Part shown: piece after piece, positions 1 through 8,383 of the stretch
Layout: each line of letters starts with the position of its first letter
Position numbering within the stretch: the first letter of the stretch is position 1
Assembly: GCA_017559905.1 (NCBI GenBank)
Contig: JAFYQF010000015.1
Span: forward strand, 1 to 64,000
Direction of reading: 5' to 3'
From: a bacterium
GTDB taxonomy: Bacteria > Cyanobacteriota > Vampirovibrionia > Gastranaerophilales > Gastranaerophilaceae
DNA: 64,000 nt
Translations under genes and position numbers: made by a program
The notes under the pieces: generated by a model
What the model was told of the DNA's origin: nothing
Database searches by the model: none
Seen by the model: the letters and a program-made list of their open reading frames with translations, nothing else

Positions 1-154
1 ACGATGATGATCAACCAGATCCACCACCTCCAGCAGGTGACGATGATGATGATCAACCAGATCCACCACCTCCAGCAGGTGACGATGATGATGATCAACC
101 AGACCCACCACCTCCAGCAGGTGACGATGATGATGATCAACCAGATCCACCACC
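1..154 (+). repeat. 42-bp in-frame tandem repeat (about 3.4 copies visible)
   Basis: The CAACCAGAT core recurs at 12, 54, 96 and 138, an exact 42-bp period. The array continues out of the window upstream and decays after about 154. One unit encodes 14 residues (acidic run plus QPDPPPPAG), so copy-number change keeps the reading frame. The copies are nearly identical at DNA level, which suggests recent expansion by slippage or recombination. Confidence 0.9.
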
Positions 155-650
155 AGTTACACCAGACCCTCCAAAACCTCCAGTAATTGAGGACGAAGGT
201 GATGATGAACCTGATGTGGATGCCATCAAACAAACTTGGAAAAAAGAATACACAGACTATATCGAAGTTATAGACAAACGTCAGTATATGAGATTCGATA
301 CTGAATATAACCAAAATCCAGTTGCATTCAATTCAGACTCATCTGCAAGCGGTATTCTAAACATTTCAAGAGGCGGTGTTCAATTGAGCCACAATAAATC
401 ATTAAAAGTTGGTGACGTTGTTCCAGTCCATATCAAATACGGTGACGTTGAAATTAATACAGATGTAAAAGTTGTTTCAGCTACTGATAGAACCGCAGGT
501 GCAGAGTTCGTGGATCTAGATTTAGCAACTAAAAATAAAATTCTATACTTAAGTTTGCTAGATGAACAAGGTGAAAGACCTGAAGGTGAATTCTATGCCG
601 ATATCAAAATGAAAAACGATAGCTTATCAACAACGGGCGTAGATGACTAA
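1..650 (+). CDS. PilZ-domain protein with acidic/proline repeat region (5' end missing)
   Basis: The reading frame enters the window open, with its first full codon at base 3, so the N-terminus lies upstream. It begins with 14-residue repeats of the type GDDDDDQPDPPPPA, then a linker, then a PilZ-like domain over about the last 120 residues. The domain shows the c-di-GMP-binding signature: RxxxR in DKRQYMRFD followed by NxSxxG in LNISRGGVQL. PilZ domains bind c-di-GMP and act as signalling effectors. A CHASE2-GGDEF cyclase at 55030-56823 could supply the ligand, but no direct link is visible. An internal ATG at 216 is in frame but has no convincing ribosome-binding site and would exclude the repeats, so I take it as internal. 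A strong hairpin follows the stop. Confidence 0.8.
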   Translation, partial: DDDQPDPPPPAGDDDDDQPDPPPPAGDDDDDQPDPPPPAGDDDDDQPDPPPVTPDPPKPPVIEDEGDDEPDVDAIKQTWKKEYTDYIEVIDKRQYMRFDTEYNQNPVAFNSDSSASGILNISRGGVQLSHNKSLKVGDVVPVHIKYGDVEINTDVKVVSATDRTAGAEFVDLDLATKNKILYLSLLDEQGERPEGEFYADIKMKNDSLSTTGVDD

Positions 651-654
651 AAAA

Positions 655-695
655 TACAGACAAAGAGGCGAAGATAATTCGCCTCTTTGTCTGTA
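655..695. terminator. 18-bp perfect hairpin after the PilZ gene
   Basis: An 18-bp perfect inverted repeat (655-672 with 678-695, loop GATAA) starts 4 nt after the stop codon. The tail lacks a long T run, so Rho-independent termination is probable but not textbook. Confidence 0.75.
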
Positions 696-734
696 AAGTA
701 TTCCTATAAATAAATGATTTGTTATATTACAGGG

Positions 735-763
735 TTGCGGAGTGTTTCAAGATATGTTATAAT
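735..763 (+). promoter_or_regulatory. sigma-70-type promoter for the 795-3845 autotransporter
   Basis: TTGCGG (735-740), a 17-bp spacer, then TATAAT (758-763) preceded by TG at the extended -10 position. The expected transcription start near 770 leaves a leader of about 25 nt before the GTG start at 795. Confidence 0.7.
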
Positions 764-794
764 GGTATTAATGTAACAATGTGAGAATTTAAGA

Positions 795-3700
795 GTGGCG
801 TTAAAACTTGGACTAACAAAACGTTCAGTGAGTCGTGCGATATTGACGGTAGCTGCGTTGTTTTCGGTAGCCTATAATCCTGTACAAGCTGAAGTTTTGG
901 AATTATCTACATACACCCCTACACTAGGCGATAAGTCGGCTTATGAGTTAACGCCGTCTTTGGATGCTTTAGCTGACAATAAAATATCATTGTATAATTA
1001 CGACACTTCTAATCACGTTGTCAATGTTATTGACAAAGAAATTAACCTTACTAAAAAGGAATATGGTTCAGGAAATGTTTCAAGAACCGTTTCTGCCTCA
1101 ATAGCTCCTAATTATAATGTGGATATTACAGTTAAATATCCTAGTGATGATTTGGCATCGCATATAACTTTGAAACGAAATCAAACTACAGGCGATATTA
1201 GTGGCAACTTTGTTGATTTGAATACCCCTTATTCATATAGTAGTTATCAATTTGGTGGTGCTATTGCAAATTATCTAGGTACTAATGGTGATATTTCTGG
1301 ATTATTCTTGGGTAATAATGTAGAATCAAGCACAAAACAAGCTTGGGGCGGTGCAATTATTATTCGAGGTAATACAGGTAGTATTTCTGCGGATTTTATT
1401 GATAACCATGTTCGCTCAACAGCATCAGAAGGTTCAGGTGGTGCGTTTGCAATTGCTAACTATAGTGTGGAATCTATTGTTGGTGATTTTATTGGCAACT
1501 GGGCTGAAGGTGTTTTGTCTGGCGGTTATGGCGGTGCTATTTATACTGTAAATGACATTGATGTTGGTTTAATAAAAGGTAATTTTATAGGTAATTATAC
1601 CACTTCACCTTCTGTAGAAGCTTTTGGTGGAGCTATTTCTATATATAGAAATTCTGAAGTTATAAAAATAGAGGGTGACTTTATTGGCAATTATGCTGAT
1701 GCTACAACTACAGGTTCGGGTGGTGCAATTGGTGCAATCGGTACTTATGGTAGTATAAACGGTGATTTTATAAATAATTATGTGACATCAAAAACTGGAT
1801 CTGCCTATGGTGGTGCTATTTTTAACGGTCAAAAATTTGGTGGAACTATTACTGGTAATTTTGTAAACAATTTTGTAAAATCAAAATTAAACGCATATGG
1901 CGGTGCTATTTATATGAAAGGTGGTACTGAAAGTATAGTTGGTGATTTCTTTGAAAACTATGCTCATTCTACTGATGCAAATGCTTATGGTGGTGCGTTG
2001 TATGTAACAAGTTCTGAAATAAAGAATATTACAAGTAGTTTTATTGCAAACCATGCAACTTCAGATACTGGTAGCGCTAAAGGTGGTGCGATTTATACTG
2101 TTACAGATTTAACTTTTTCTGCTGATAATAAAGATATAGTTTTTGTAGATAATTACACAGAATCAAATGGTGTAAAAGATGATAATGCCATCTATGTTGA
2201 AAATGCTGATGCAACATTAAAGTTCAACTTAAAGAATAACGCTAATCTTGTCTTTAAAGATAATGTTGACGGTACTACTGGTTATAATCTAGAGATTGTT
2301 GGTGATAATACAAGTACATTGTATCTTTTAAACGATTTCAGAAATGCTGATTTGACATTAGCTAACACAATGATTAATACAATCAACAATGAAACTCACA
2401 CTTATGAATTAAATTCTTTGACTATTCAAGGTGTGACTGATATTGTTGCAGATATTGACCCTGTAAAAGAGCAAGTTGATAGATTTAAGGCTGGTTCTTA
2501 TGCCGTTGCTGATGGTGCTAGTTTAAATGTTTCTAATTTGAATATATTGAGCATTCCAACGAAAGAATACACTTCAATTTTGTTTGCAGATGAAGGTTTG
2601 AAAGATAGTGTTACTTATAACGGTATTAAGAAAATAACAACTCCGGTTTATGTCTACGATGTTTCTTATAAAAATAACGAAGATGGTGGATACTTCGTAT
2701 TTGCTGGCGGAAGCAGTTCTAGTGGAACATCCGGTTATAACCCAGCTGTTTTAGCATCTCCTGCAAGTGCTGCTGTTGGTGCAGTTGGTACAATGAACCA
2801 AACAATGAATTATGCGTTTGTGAATGCCGATGCTAATATGAATTTCCCTTATGCAAAACGTATGGCAATTAGGGATAAAAACAAGTATGCTTTAGCAGGA
2901 GATGCTACTGATGTAGGTACATATTCTCCATTAATGGAACCTAGTGAAAATGGCAGAGTATGGGTTAAACCTTACGTTGTATTTGAAAATGTTCCTCTAA
3001 AAAATGGTCCAAAAGTAAGTAATGTTTCTTATGGTACATTGATTGGTTTTGATTCAGAAATGGAATCTGTCCGCAGAGGATGGGATAGAGTAATTACAGG
3101 TTTTGTTGGCTATAACGGTGCAAGCCAAAATTATTCTGGCGTTGATTCTGTTCAAAATGGTGGATTAGTTGGCGGTACTGTTACTATGTACAAAGGTAAT
3201 TTCTTCAATGCTTTAACCGTAAACGTTGGTGCTAATGTTGCAGATAACCAAACAATGTATGGTAGTGAAGATTTTGCTATGTTGATGGCTGGTGTTGGTA
3301 ACAAAGTTGGATATAATATTGAGGTTAATGAGGGTAAATTAATCATTCAACCATCAATGCTTATGTCATATACTTTCGTTAACGCTTTTGATTATACAAA
3401 CGCTGCTGGTGTTTCAATTGATAATAAGCCACTCCACTCTATTCAGTTGTCACCAGGAGTTAAAGTTATAGGTAACTTAAAAGATGGTTTCCAACCTTAT
3501 GCTGCAGTTTCAATGGTATGGAATTTGATGGGTGAAACAAATGCTACTGCAAATGGTATGAAATTACCTGAAGTAACTATCAAACCTTATGTTCAATATG
3601 GTGTTGGTATCCAAAAACAAGTAAAAGATAAATTTACAGCGTATGGTCAAGCAATGGTTCAAAATGGCGGTCGTAACGGTATAAGCCTTACTGCTGGTTT

Positions 3701-3845
3701 TAGATGGGCTTTAGGACGTGATAAAAAATACGATAACGAAAGAGTTAAGTATGATGATAACTATAAAAAAGTCTTAAAGGAAGTTAAAGCTCGTCCAACT
3801 GTTGTTTTTTGGAATAATTTAACAACGATTTCAAGTATGGATTAA
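795..3845 (+). CDS. Pmp-like autotransporter (GGAI/FxxN repeat passenger, C-terminal beta-barrel)
   Basis: A 1016-residue surface protein of the type V (autotransporter) class. The N-terminus has a signal peptide (basic start, hydrophobic AILTVAALFSVAY, cleavage likely after NPVQA near residue 32). Residues about 120-460 hold repeated GGAI/GGAL and FIGN/FIDN/FINN motifs, the pattern known from chlamydial polymorphic membrane proteins and expected to form a beta-helix. A linker containing NPAVLASPASAAVGAVG leads into a barrel of roughly 300 residues starting near VWVKPYVVFE and ending at GISLTAGFRWALG. About 40 charged residues follow the last predicted strand, whereas autotransporter barrels normally end there. 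Start is GTG. A homologue with a nearly parallel barrel lies at 57212-60358. Role is probably adhesion or surface display; substrate unknown. Confidence 0.85.
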   Translation: MALKLGLTKRSVSRAILTVAALFSVAYNPVQAEVLELSTYTPTLGDKSAYELTPSLDALADNKISLYNYDTSNHVVNVIDKEINLTKKEYGSGNVSRTVSASIAPNYNVDITVKYPSDDLASHITLKRNQTTGDISGNFVDLNTPYSYSSYQFGGAIANYLGTNGDISGLFLGNNVESSTKQAWGGAIIIRGNTGSISADFIDNHVRSTASEGSGGAFAIANYSVESIVGDFIGNWAEGVLSGGYGGAIYTVNDIDVGLIKGNFIGNYTTSPSVEAFGGAISIYRNSEVIKIEGDFIGNYADATTTGSGGAIGAIGTYGSINGDFINNYVTSKTGSAYGGAIFNGQKFGGTITGNFVNNFVKSKLNAYGGAIYMKGGTESIVGDFFENYAHSTDANAYGGALYVTSSEIKNITSSFIANHATSDTGSAKGGAIYTVTDLTFSADNKDIVFVDNYTESNGVKDDNAIYVENADATLKFNLKNNANLVFKDNVDGTTGYNLEIVGDNTSTLYLLNDFRNADLTLANTMINTINNETHTYELNSLTIQGVTDIVADIDPVKEQVDRFKAGSYAVADGASLNVSNLNILSIPTKEYTSILFADEGLKDSVTYNGIKKITTPVYVYDVSYKNNEDGGYFVFAGGSSSSGTSGYNPAVLASPASAAVGAVGTMNQTMNYAFVNADANMNFPYAKRMAIRDKNKYALAGDATDVGTYSPLMEPSENGRVWVKPYVVFENVPLKNGPKVSNVSYGTLIGFDSEMESVRRGWDRVITGFVGYNGASQNYSGVDSVQNGGLVGGTVTMYKGNFFNALTVNVGANVADNQTMYGSEDFAMLMAGVGNKVGYNIEVNEGKLIIQPSMLMSYTFVNAFDYTNAAGVSIDNKPLHSIQLSPGVKVIGNLKDGFQPYAAVSMVWNLMGETNATANGMKLPEVTIKPYVQYGVGIQKQVKDKFTAYGQAMVQNGGRNGISLTAGFRWALGRDKKYDNERVKYDDNYKKVLKEVKARPTVVFWNNLTTISSMD

Positions 3846-3896
3846 TGCCAATTTTGATTAAGAGGTTAATCTTATACTTGTAAATTATTAAGGTGC

Positions 3897-4523
3897 TTAT
3901 CCAAAAACATCAATTCTTGAAGCACATTCTTTAATTATTGTATTCATATCAATAACAATATCATCCTTCATTGCTTTTGACCAAATATCTTCCCACGAGG
4001 ATATATTGCTTGTTAGAGGCGCAAATTCCTCCTTAATTCTATCACCATTTTTGTTGATAGGAATATTGATTTCTTTTAGAGTGGGGTTCTGTATTAGATA
4101 ACTCGCATTCTCAAATGCATAAGTTTTTCCATTAAGAAGTTGAAACTTTCCTGTCATATTGAGAAATTTTAATTCATGGAAATTAAAACCCAAAAATTTG
4201 TCAATATGTTGTAGAGGAGTTTCATCAAATTCTTTAATAGTTAACCCATCTTTTGGATCATTTACCAAAACCTTAAGAATATTTCTGTGTTTCTCAAACC
4301 ACTGTCTGATGCGTGGAGTTTCTACACCTTTAAGATGAACATCTCTTTCTTGAAGGTAAGTATTATAATGTCCGTGGTAAGGGTTTTGTCTGTTTACTTT
4401 CATTTCGTGGAAACTAGTGTAAACTTTTGATTTAGTAATGTGATTTGGATTTATAGTTAGATTATCAAACTTAATTAGACCGTTAAAGTTCTGTTTATAT
4501 CCTTGAGTTTTCTGTATTTGCAT
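3897..4523 (-). CDS. Hypothetical protein, 208 aa
   Basis: Family not recognised. The start is ATG at 4523, because GAAGGAG sits 6 nt upstream; the longer frame from a TTG at 4538 would overlap this site. The protein is soluble-looking, with no signal peptide or membrane helix. It begins MQIQKTQGYKQNFNG, a short N-terminal motif (F-x-G) resembling the starts of two other unknown proteins in the window (8384 and 14671). It contains several LKEINIP/LKFLNMTGK-like stretches that might form repeats, but I cannot assign a fold. It is convergent with the upstream autotransporter and separated from the AsmA-like gene by 79 bp. No function inferred. Confidence 0.7.
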   Translation of the reverse strand: MQIQKTQGYKQNFNGLIKFDNLTINPNHITKSKVYTSFHEMKVNRQNPYHGHYNTYLQERDVHLKGVETPRIRQWFEKHRNILKVLVNDPKDGLTIKEFDETPLQHIDKFLGFNFHELKFLNMTGKFQLLNGKTYAFENASYLIQNPTLKEINIPINKNGDRIKEEFAPLTSNISSWEDIWSKAMKDDIVIDMNTIIKECASRIDVFG

Positions 4524-4602
4524 TTTATACTCCTTCAAAATATATGTGTTTGAAGGTTATAAAAAAGCTAAATAAAATTTTTTGCTAGTTATTTAAAGTT
4601 AT

Positions 4603-7377
4603 TTATTTAATTCTTTTTAATGAAGAAATAAAGTTATTATGTTCGACATCTCCATCTACTTTTGTCAAAAAGATTTGGCAATCTTCTTCGTTCGCTTCAA
4701 TTGCAGGGATTTGTGATAATTCTGATGCGTAATAATTGCTGTCGTTTCTGTCGTTGATTGACATCTTATTGGCCAAGCTGTTAAGCGAAATGTTTCTCAA
4801 AAATCCTGCTACCCCTTTTTTCTTATTAGAAAGTTTTGTGTAAATCCTTAAGATTGCATCGCTCTTTTCTATATCATACATCCCTACAACGTAAGCGCTT
4901 AATTGTGGTGAATAAGATTTTATCTTGATGCTGTTTATTACGTTGTTTTTGAGTTTTAAAACACCTGTAATTCTTTCAAAATCTCCATTAGGAATGTTTA
5001 CAAAGTCTGAAAAAGTTGATGGACTAATCATTGCCAGTGGATTTCTAAATAGAGCCGCAAATTTTAAAATATATTCAACTAGTCCGACTTTTTGTATTGA
5101 ACCATCTTTAACTTCAAATTTGATTTCGCCATTCAACTTTAGAGTTCTGTCTGTGTAAAGGTCGATAATTCCGCTTGCTTTTCCTGTTATTTCACGACTT
5201 AAGGCAAGTAAAGATGTTGCTATAGTGTCACTGTTTACCTCTTTAATACCAAGTCTGATTTTGTATAATTGGTTAATTAAATCGCATTCAACTTTTGCTG
5301 AAGAAATCCCTTCCGCTATTTCAAACCTGTTTGATGTAAGTTTCAATAAACCATCTTTTGAAAGCGTTAGTTTGGCTTTGACATTTGAAAATAGTACATC
5401 TTTGTAAGAGCCCTTTTGGACATTTAAATTGCAATCTTTTATTTCTAATATGCCAGGCATAAAGGTTGCGCTGGAACTGTTTTCAATGTCTGTGTTTTCG
5501 TTTGTGGCGATGAAGTTTTCTTTTGTGTTTTTCTTTTCATATTCAGCTTGACGTGCAAAAGATTGCAAAATTTGTTCGATATTAAGTTCATCTATGTTTA
5601 AGTTAATATCGTTTACTATAATAGGAAATATAATTTCGTTTTTAACATCACCTGATACATCAAATGATGTTCTTCTATATTTGCCGTTTGCAGATAAAAG
5701 AATAGATGAATTAGAGGTTTTTAAGTTTGCCTCTTTTAGAAAAAGTCTTTGGGCAGGTATTATAACCTCATTCATTTCTAAATTGCCATCAATTATTGGC
5801 GCTTCTTTTTTATTTATGTAGTGTAGATTTCCTGCTATTGTGCCTTTTCTAAATACTCTGCCTTGCAAAAACACGTTTAAAAATTCGCTAGGCAATGGCT
5901 TTGGAATATCGAAACCTATATCTCTAATTTCTCCTAGCACAGACACGTTTCCGTTTATCGTAAGTATTGGTTTTACTTTTGAACCTATGTTTAGAGTATC
6001 TGCGATATAGTAGTTTATTGTTTCAATATTTATATTGTCATCTTTGATATGCATAATGGCTTTTGCGGCTCTGTCGTAGCTGACAGGAGTTAATGACATT
6101 CCATCGATTAGGATATCGTCGCCTTTGGCTAGTTTGAATAGAACTTGCAAGTCCATGTTAGAGCTTAGCATGTCTAAAATTATTCTTGCACCGCCTTTGC
6201 CTATTGTTGTAATAGGATAGCCTACAAGTTTTGAGAAATGGTTAACGGCGAATTCGTTTGAGAGGACCGTATCTGCTATAATGTTTGTTTTTGCTGTATT
6301 AAAGTAATCATATATTCCGCCATTCATTTTGATTTTATTATTGGTGTCTTTCCCGTAAAATCCTTCAAAATCTTTTAAAAGAATGTCTGTATTGTTGATA
6401 GTTGCAGAGCCTTTAGCTACAGTAATTGGTAAATCTTTTACGTGTTGAATAATGCATTTGAATTTGTGTAAATTAACTGTTCCATCAATTTTGCCGTTAT
6501 CCAGAATCAGTTGAGAATCAAATGAACCATCAATATTTTCTATACCTGTAAGTAAATTGCTTCCATTGTTGATTATTAAATCTGATTTTACGATATCAAC
6601 AACGTCTTTGATGTCAAAATTTTGAGATGTAGCTTCTAAATAGTGATGTTTTTTGTCAGCTTCTGCGTTGATTAAAATAACAGAATCGTTAATTTTGAAT
6701 TCAAAATTGTCAACAAATATTTTCTTATTTTCGATGAAAATTCTATTTTCATCTTTAGCTTTGAATGTTAATGATTTATTGTTTTTTACAATTTCTGTTT
6801 CTAAATCAAAGTGGATATGTTTTCTGTTGTCAGTTTTTTTGATTTCAATATTTTTGCCTGAAAATATTGTCGAAACATTTGGGGTAGGGTTATATCTGAC
6901 AAATATTTTTTTGACATAAAGGTTAGCGCTTAATAAGTCAATATCCCAGTTAGAGGGTTTGTTTTGTTGGGTTGTTTTTTTGTTTTTGTTAGTTAGTTTT
7001 AATAAATTATCTACGTCAGCTAAAATTAAATCTGCACCAAGTTTTTTTACAGTGATTTGCTTTTTTAGAGCTTTTGCAAAAGAAATTGTTGAATCAAATT
7101 CTTTTAAGAAAAGTAATTTGTCTTCATTGTTTTGTATAGCAAGATTTTTGATTGAAAAGTCGATTTTGGGGCGCAAGTATGTTTTTAATTTTACGCCTTG
7201 AATTTTTGCTTTAACACCAAAGTTTTTCTCAATAGACTCTGATACATAGTCTGCGACTTTTGGATTAGACACTATAGCTGGTATCCCAAACAAATATATC
7301 AATACAAAAACTTTAAACATAATAAATGTGATTACTGCTATTTTAGCCGTTGATTTCCACTTCTTATCGACTTTCAT
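4603..7377 (-). CDS. AsmA-family (AsmA/YhdP-like) membrane-anchored protein
   Basis: About 924 residues. One N-terminal transmembrane helix (IAVITFIMFKVFVLIYLFGI) is followed by an AsmA-like N-region with the typical KTYLRPKIDFSIKNLAIQN segment. A long beta-rich body follows, then an AsmA-C-like domain (IIDLYTDRTLKLNGEIKFEV, then a conserved region ending LSAYVVGMYDIEKSDAIL). Members of this family are thought to form periplasmic bridges for phospholipid transport to the outer membrane, which fits an envelope with autotransporters and TolC. Two in-frame ATGs lie close together. I chose 7377 because AAGAGGG lies 6 nt before it, whereas the ATG at 7383 abuts the same site. It is divergent from the WG-repeat gene, and the 58-bp gap holds that gene's promoter. 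Confidence 0.75.
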   Translation of the reverse strand: MKVDKKWKSTAKIAVITFIMFKVFVLIYLFGIPAIVSNPKVADYVSESIEKNFGVKAKIQGVKLKTYLRPKIDFSIKNLAIQNNEDKLLFLKEFDSTISFAKALKKQITVKKLGADLILADVDNLLKLTNKNKKTTQQNKPSNWDIDLLSANLYVKKIFVRYNPTPNVSTIFSGKNIEIKKTDNRKHIHFDLETEIVKNNKSLTFKAKDENRIFIENKKIFVDNFEFKINDSVILINAEADKKHHYLEATSQNFDIKDVVDIVKSDLIINNGSNLLTGIENIDGSFDSQLILDNGKIDGTVNLHKFKCIIQHVKDLPITVAKGSATINNTDILLKDFEGFYGKDTNNKIKMNGGIYDYFNTAKTNIIADTVLSNEFAVNHFSKLVGYPITTIGKGGARIILDMLSSNMDLQVLFKLAKGDDILIDGMSLTPVSYDRAAKAIMHIKDDNINIETINYYIADTLNIGSKVKPILTINGNVSVLGEIRDIGFDIPKPLPSEFLNVFLQGRVFRKGTIAGNLHYINKKEAPIIDGNLEMNEVIIPAQRLFLKEANLKTSNSSILLSANGKYRRTSFDVSGDVKNEIIFPIIVNDINLNIDELNIEQILQSFARQAEYEKKNTKENFIATNENTDIENSSSATFMPGILEIKDCNLNVQKGSYKDVLFSNVKAKLTLSKDGLLKLTSNRFEIAEGISSAKVECDLINQLYKIRLGIKEVNSDTIATSLLALSREITGKASGIIDLYTDRTLKLNGEIKFEVKDGSIQKVGLVEYILKFAALFRNPLAMISPSTFSDFVNIPNGDFERITGVLKLKNNVINSIKIKSYSPQLSAYVVGMYDIEKSDAILRIYTKLSNKKKGVAGFLRNISLNSLANKMSINDRNDSNYYASELSQIPAIEANEEDCQIFLTKVDGDVEHNNFISSLKRIK

Positions 7378-7419
7378 ACTCATCCCTCTTATTTGAAAAT
7401 TATATCATAAAATTTTTTA

Positions 7420-7428
7420 TGATAAGAT
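7420..7428 (+). promoter_or_regulatory. Extended -10 element giving a predicted leaderless transcript
   Basis: TGATAAGAT is followed by 7 nt and then the ATG at 7436. Transcription would start at or next to the A of the start codon, and no Shine-Dalgarno is present. Confidence 0.55.
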
Positions 7429-7435
7429 GTAAAGT

Positions 7436-8335
7436 ATGAAGAAAGCTTTATTAATTTTTCTACTTATATTAGGGATACAAGCTTCGGCTTTGGCAAGTTT
7501 CACTGAACAAAATTTTCAAGGAACTAGGCAGATGTCTGATGTTGTTGTTTTTTCAGATGAAGACAAATTTGGTTTGAAAGACAAGAATGGGGATGTTGTT
7601 GTAGAAGCTGAATTTGTGAAATTAATTAGGCTTGGAAACACTTCTTGGATAGCACAAAAAGGTAATAAATTTGGGATAATGAATTCTGATGGTGACTTCA
7701 TCGTAAAGCCTAAATATCGTAACGTTGAAAGAATTTTAGGCAAGTATGTAAAATTAGGCAATGATAATGATTTTGGTTTATATGATGAGTTCGGGAAAGT
7801 TATTATTCCACCAGAATATTCTAGAATAGATTTGCTTTTTGGCGGAATGTTTTTGACTTGTAAAAATTATAAATATGGAGTTATGAATTCTCAAGGCGAA
7901 AAAGTTTTGCCAAACAAATTTGATGATATTTATATGCCACAAGCTAATGTTATGCGTTTGCAGTTGAATGGAAAATGGTATGAGGTTGAAACTGCAAATT
8001 CTGAAACATTGGTATTTCCAACGGATGTGGAAGAAATTGAAAGAGTAAAGATTACAGAACTTATATCTAATCCAATAGCAGGGACGGGGTATTCAGTTGT
8101 TTCTTTTGCTGATTATTTTGTAAAGATCTTTTCATCAATTTCGCCAGCGTATGAGGATACGATTGATGAGTTAATGCTCTCAAAAGGTGCTGATACTGTT
8201 TCAATATTTATGAAAGCAGCTTGGTTGCCGAAGTTCCCATTTACTTATGCGAAGATGTATTATAAAAATTTCAGGACTCCAAATAATGGGCCGTTGTCTG
8301 AAGTGAAAGATAATTTGAAACAAAAGATGAATTAA
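7436..8335 (+). CDS. Secreted WG-repeat protein
   Basis: 299 residues with a signal peptide (MKKALLIFLLILGIQASALA, cleavage near residue 20). Residues about 40-190 carry four to five WG-type repeats, seen as KFGLKDKNGD, KFGIMNSDGD, DFGLYDEFGK and KYGVMNSQGE. These are each followed by a VxxxY/F-type strand pattern. WG repeats are a beta-rich module of unknown biochemical role, common in secreted or surface proteins. The C-terminal 110 residues are not recognised. The predicted promoter places the ATG at the transcript's first base, so translation would be leaderless. The GH77-like gene follows 48 bp downstream with its own promoter. Likely periplasmic or outer-membrane-associated; function unknown. 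Confidence 0.75.
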   Translation: MKKALLIFLLILGIQASALASFTEQNFQGTRQMSDVVVFSDEDKFGLKDKNGDVVVEAEFVKLIRLGNTSWIAQKGNKFGIMNSDGDFIVKPKYRNVERILGKYVKLGNDNDFGLYDEFGKVIIPPEYSRIDLLFGGMFLTCKNYKYGVMNSQGEKVLPNKFDDIYMPQANVMRLQLNGKWYEVETANSETLVFPTDVEEIERVKITELISNPIAGTGYSVVSFADYFVKIFSSISPAYEDTIDELMLSKGADTVSIFMKAAWLPKFPFTYAKMYYKNFRTPNNGPLSEVKDNLKQKMN

Positions 8336-8343
8336 TTTTTTTA

Positions 8344-8352
8344 TGATATAAT
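8344..8352 (+). promoter_or_regulatory. Extended -10 promoter element for the GH77-like gene
   Basis: TGATATAAT matches the extended -10 consensus exactly. The expected start near 8359 gives a leader of about 25 nt containing AGGAG (8374-8378), 5 nt before the ATG at 8384. Confidence 0.65.
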
Positions 8353-8383
8353 CTAAATAGATTAGTGTTTGATAGGAGTGTGT

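Noticed and set aside
1-154. CRISPR-like array
   Set aside because: The units are directly adjacent with no unique spacers and lie in frame inside a coding region.
4-186. Open frame of MMINQIHHLQQVT repeats
   Set aside because: It is a shifted reading of the 42-bp repeat that belongs to the PilZ gene frame (GDDDDDQPDPPPPA). The repeat makes any frame without stops look like a gene.
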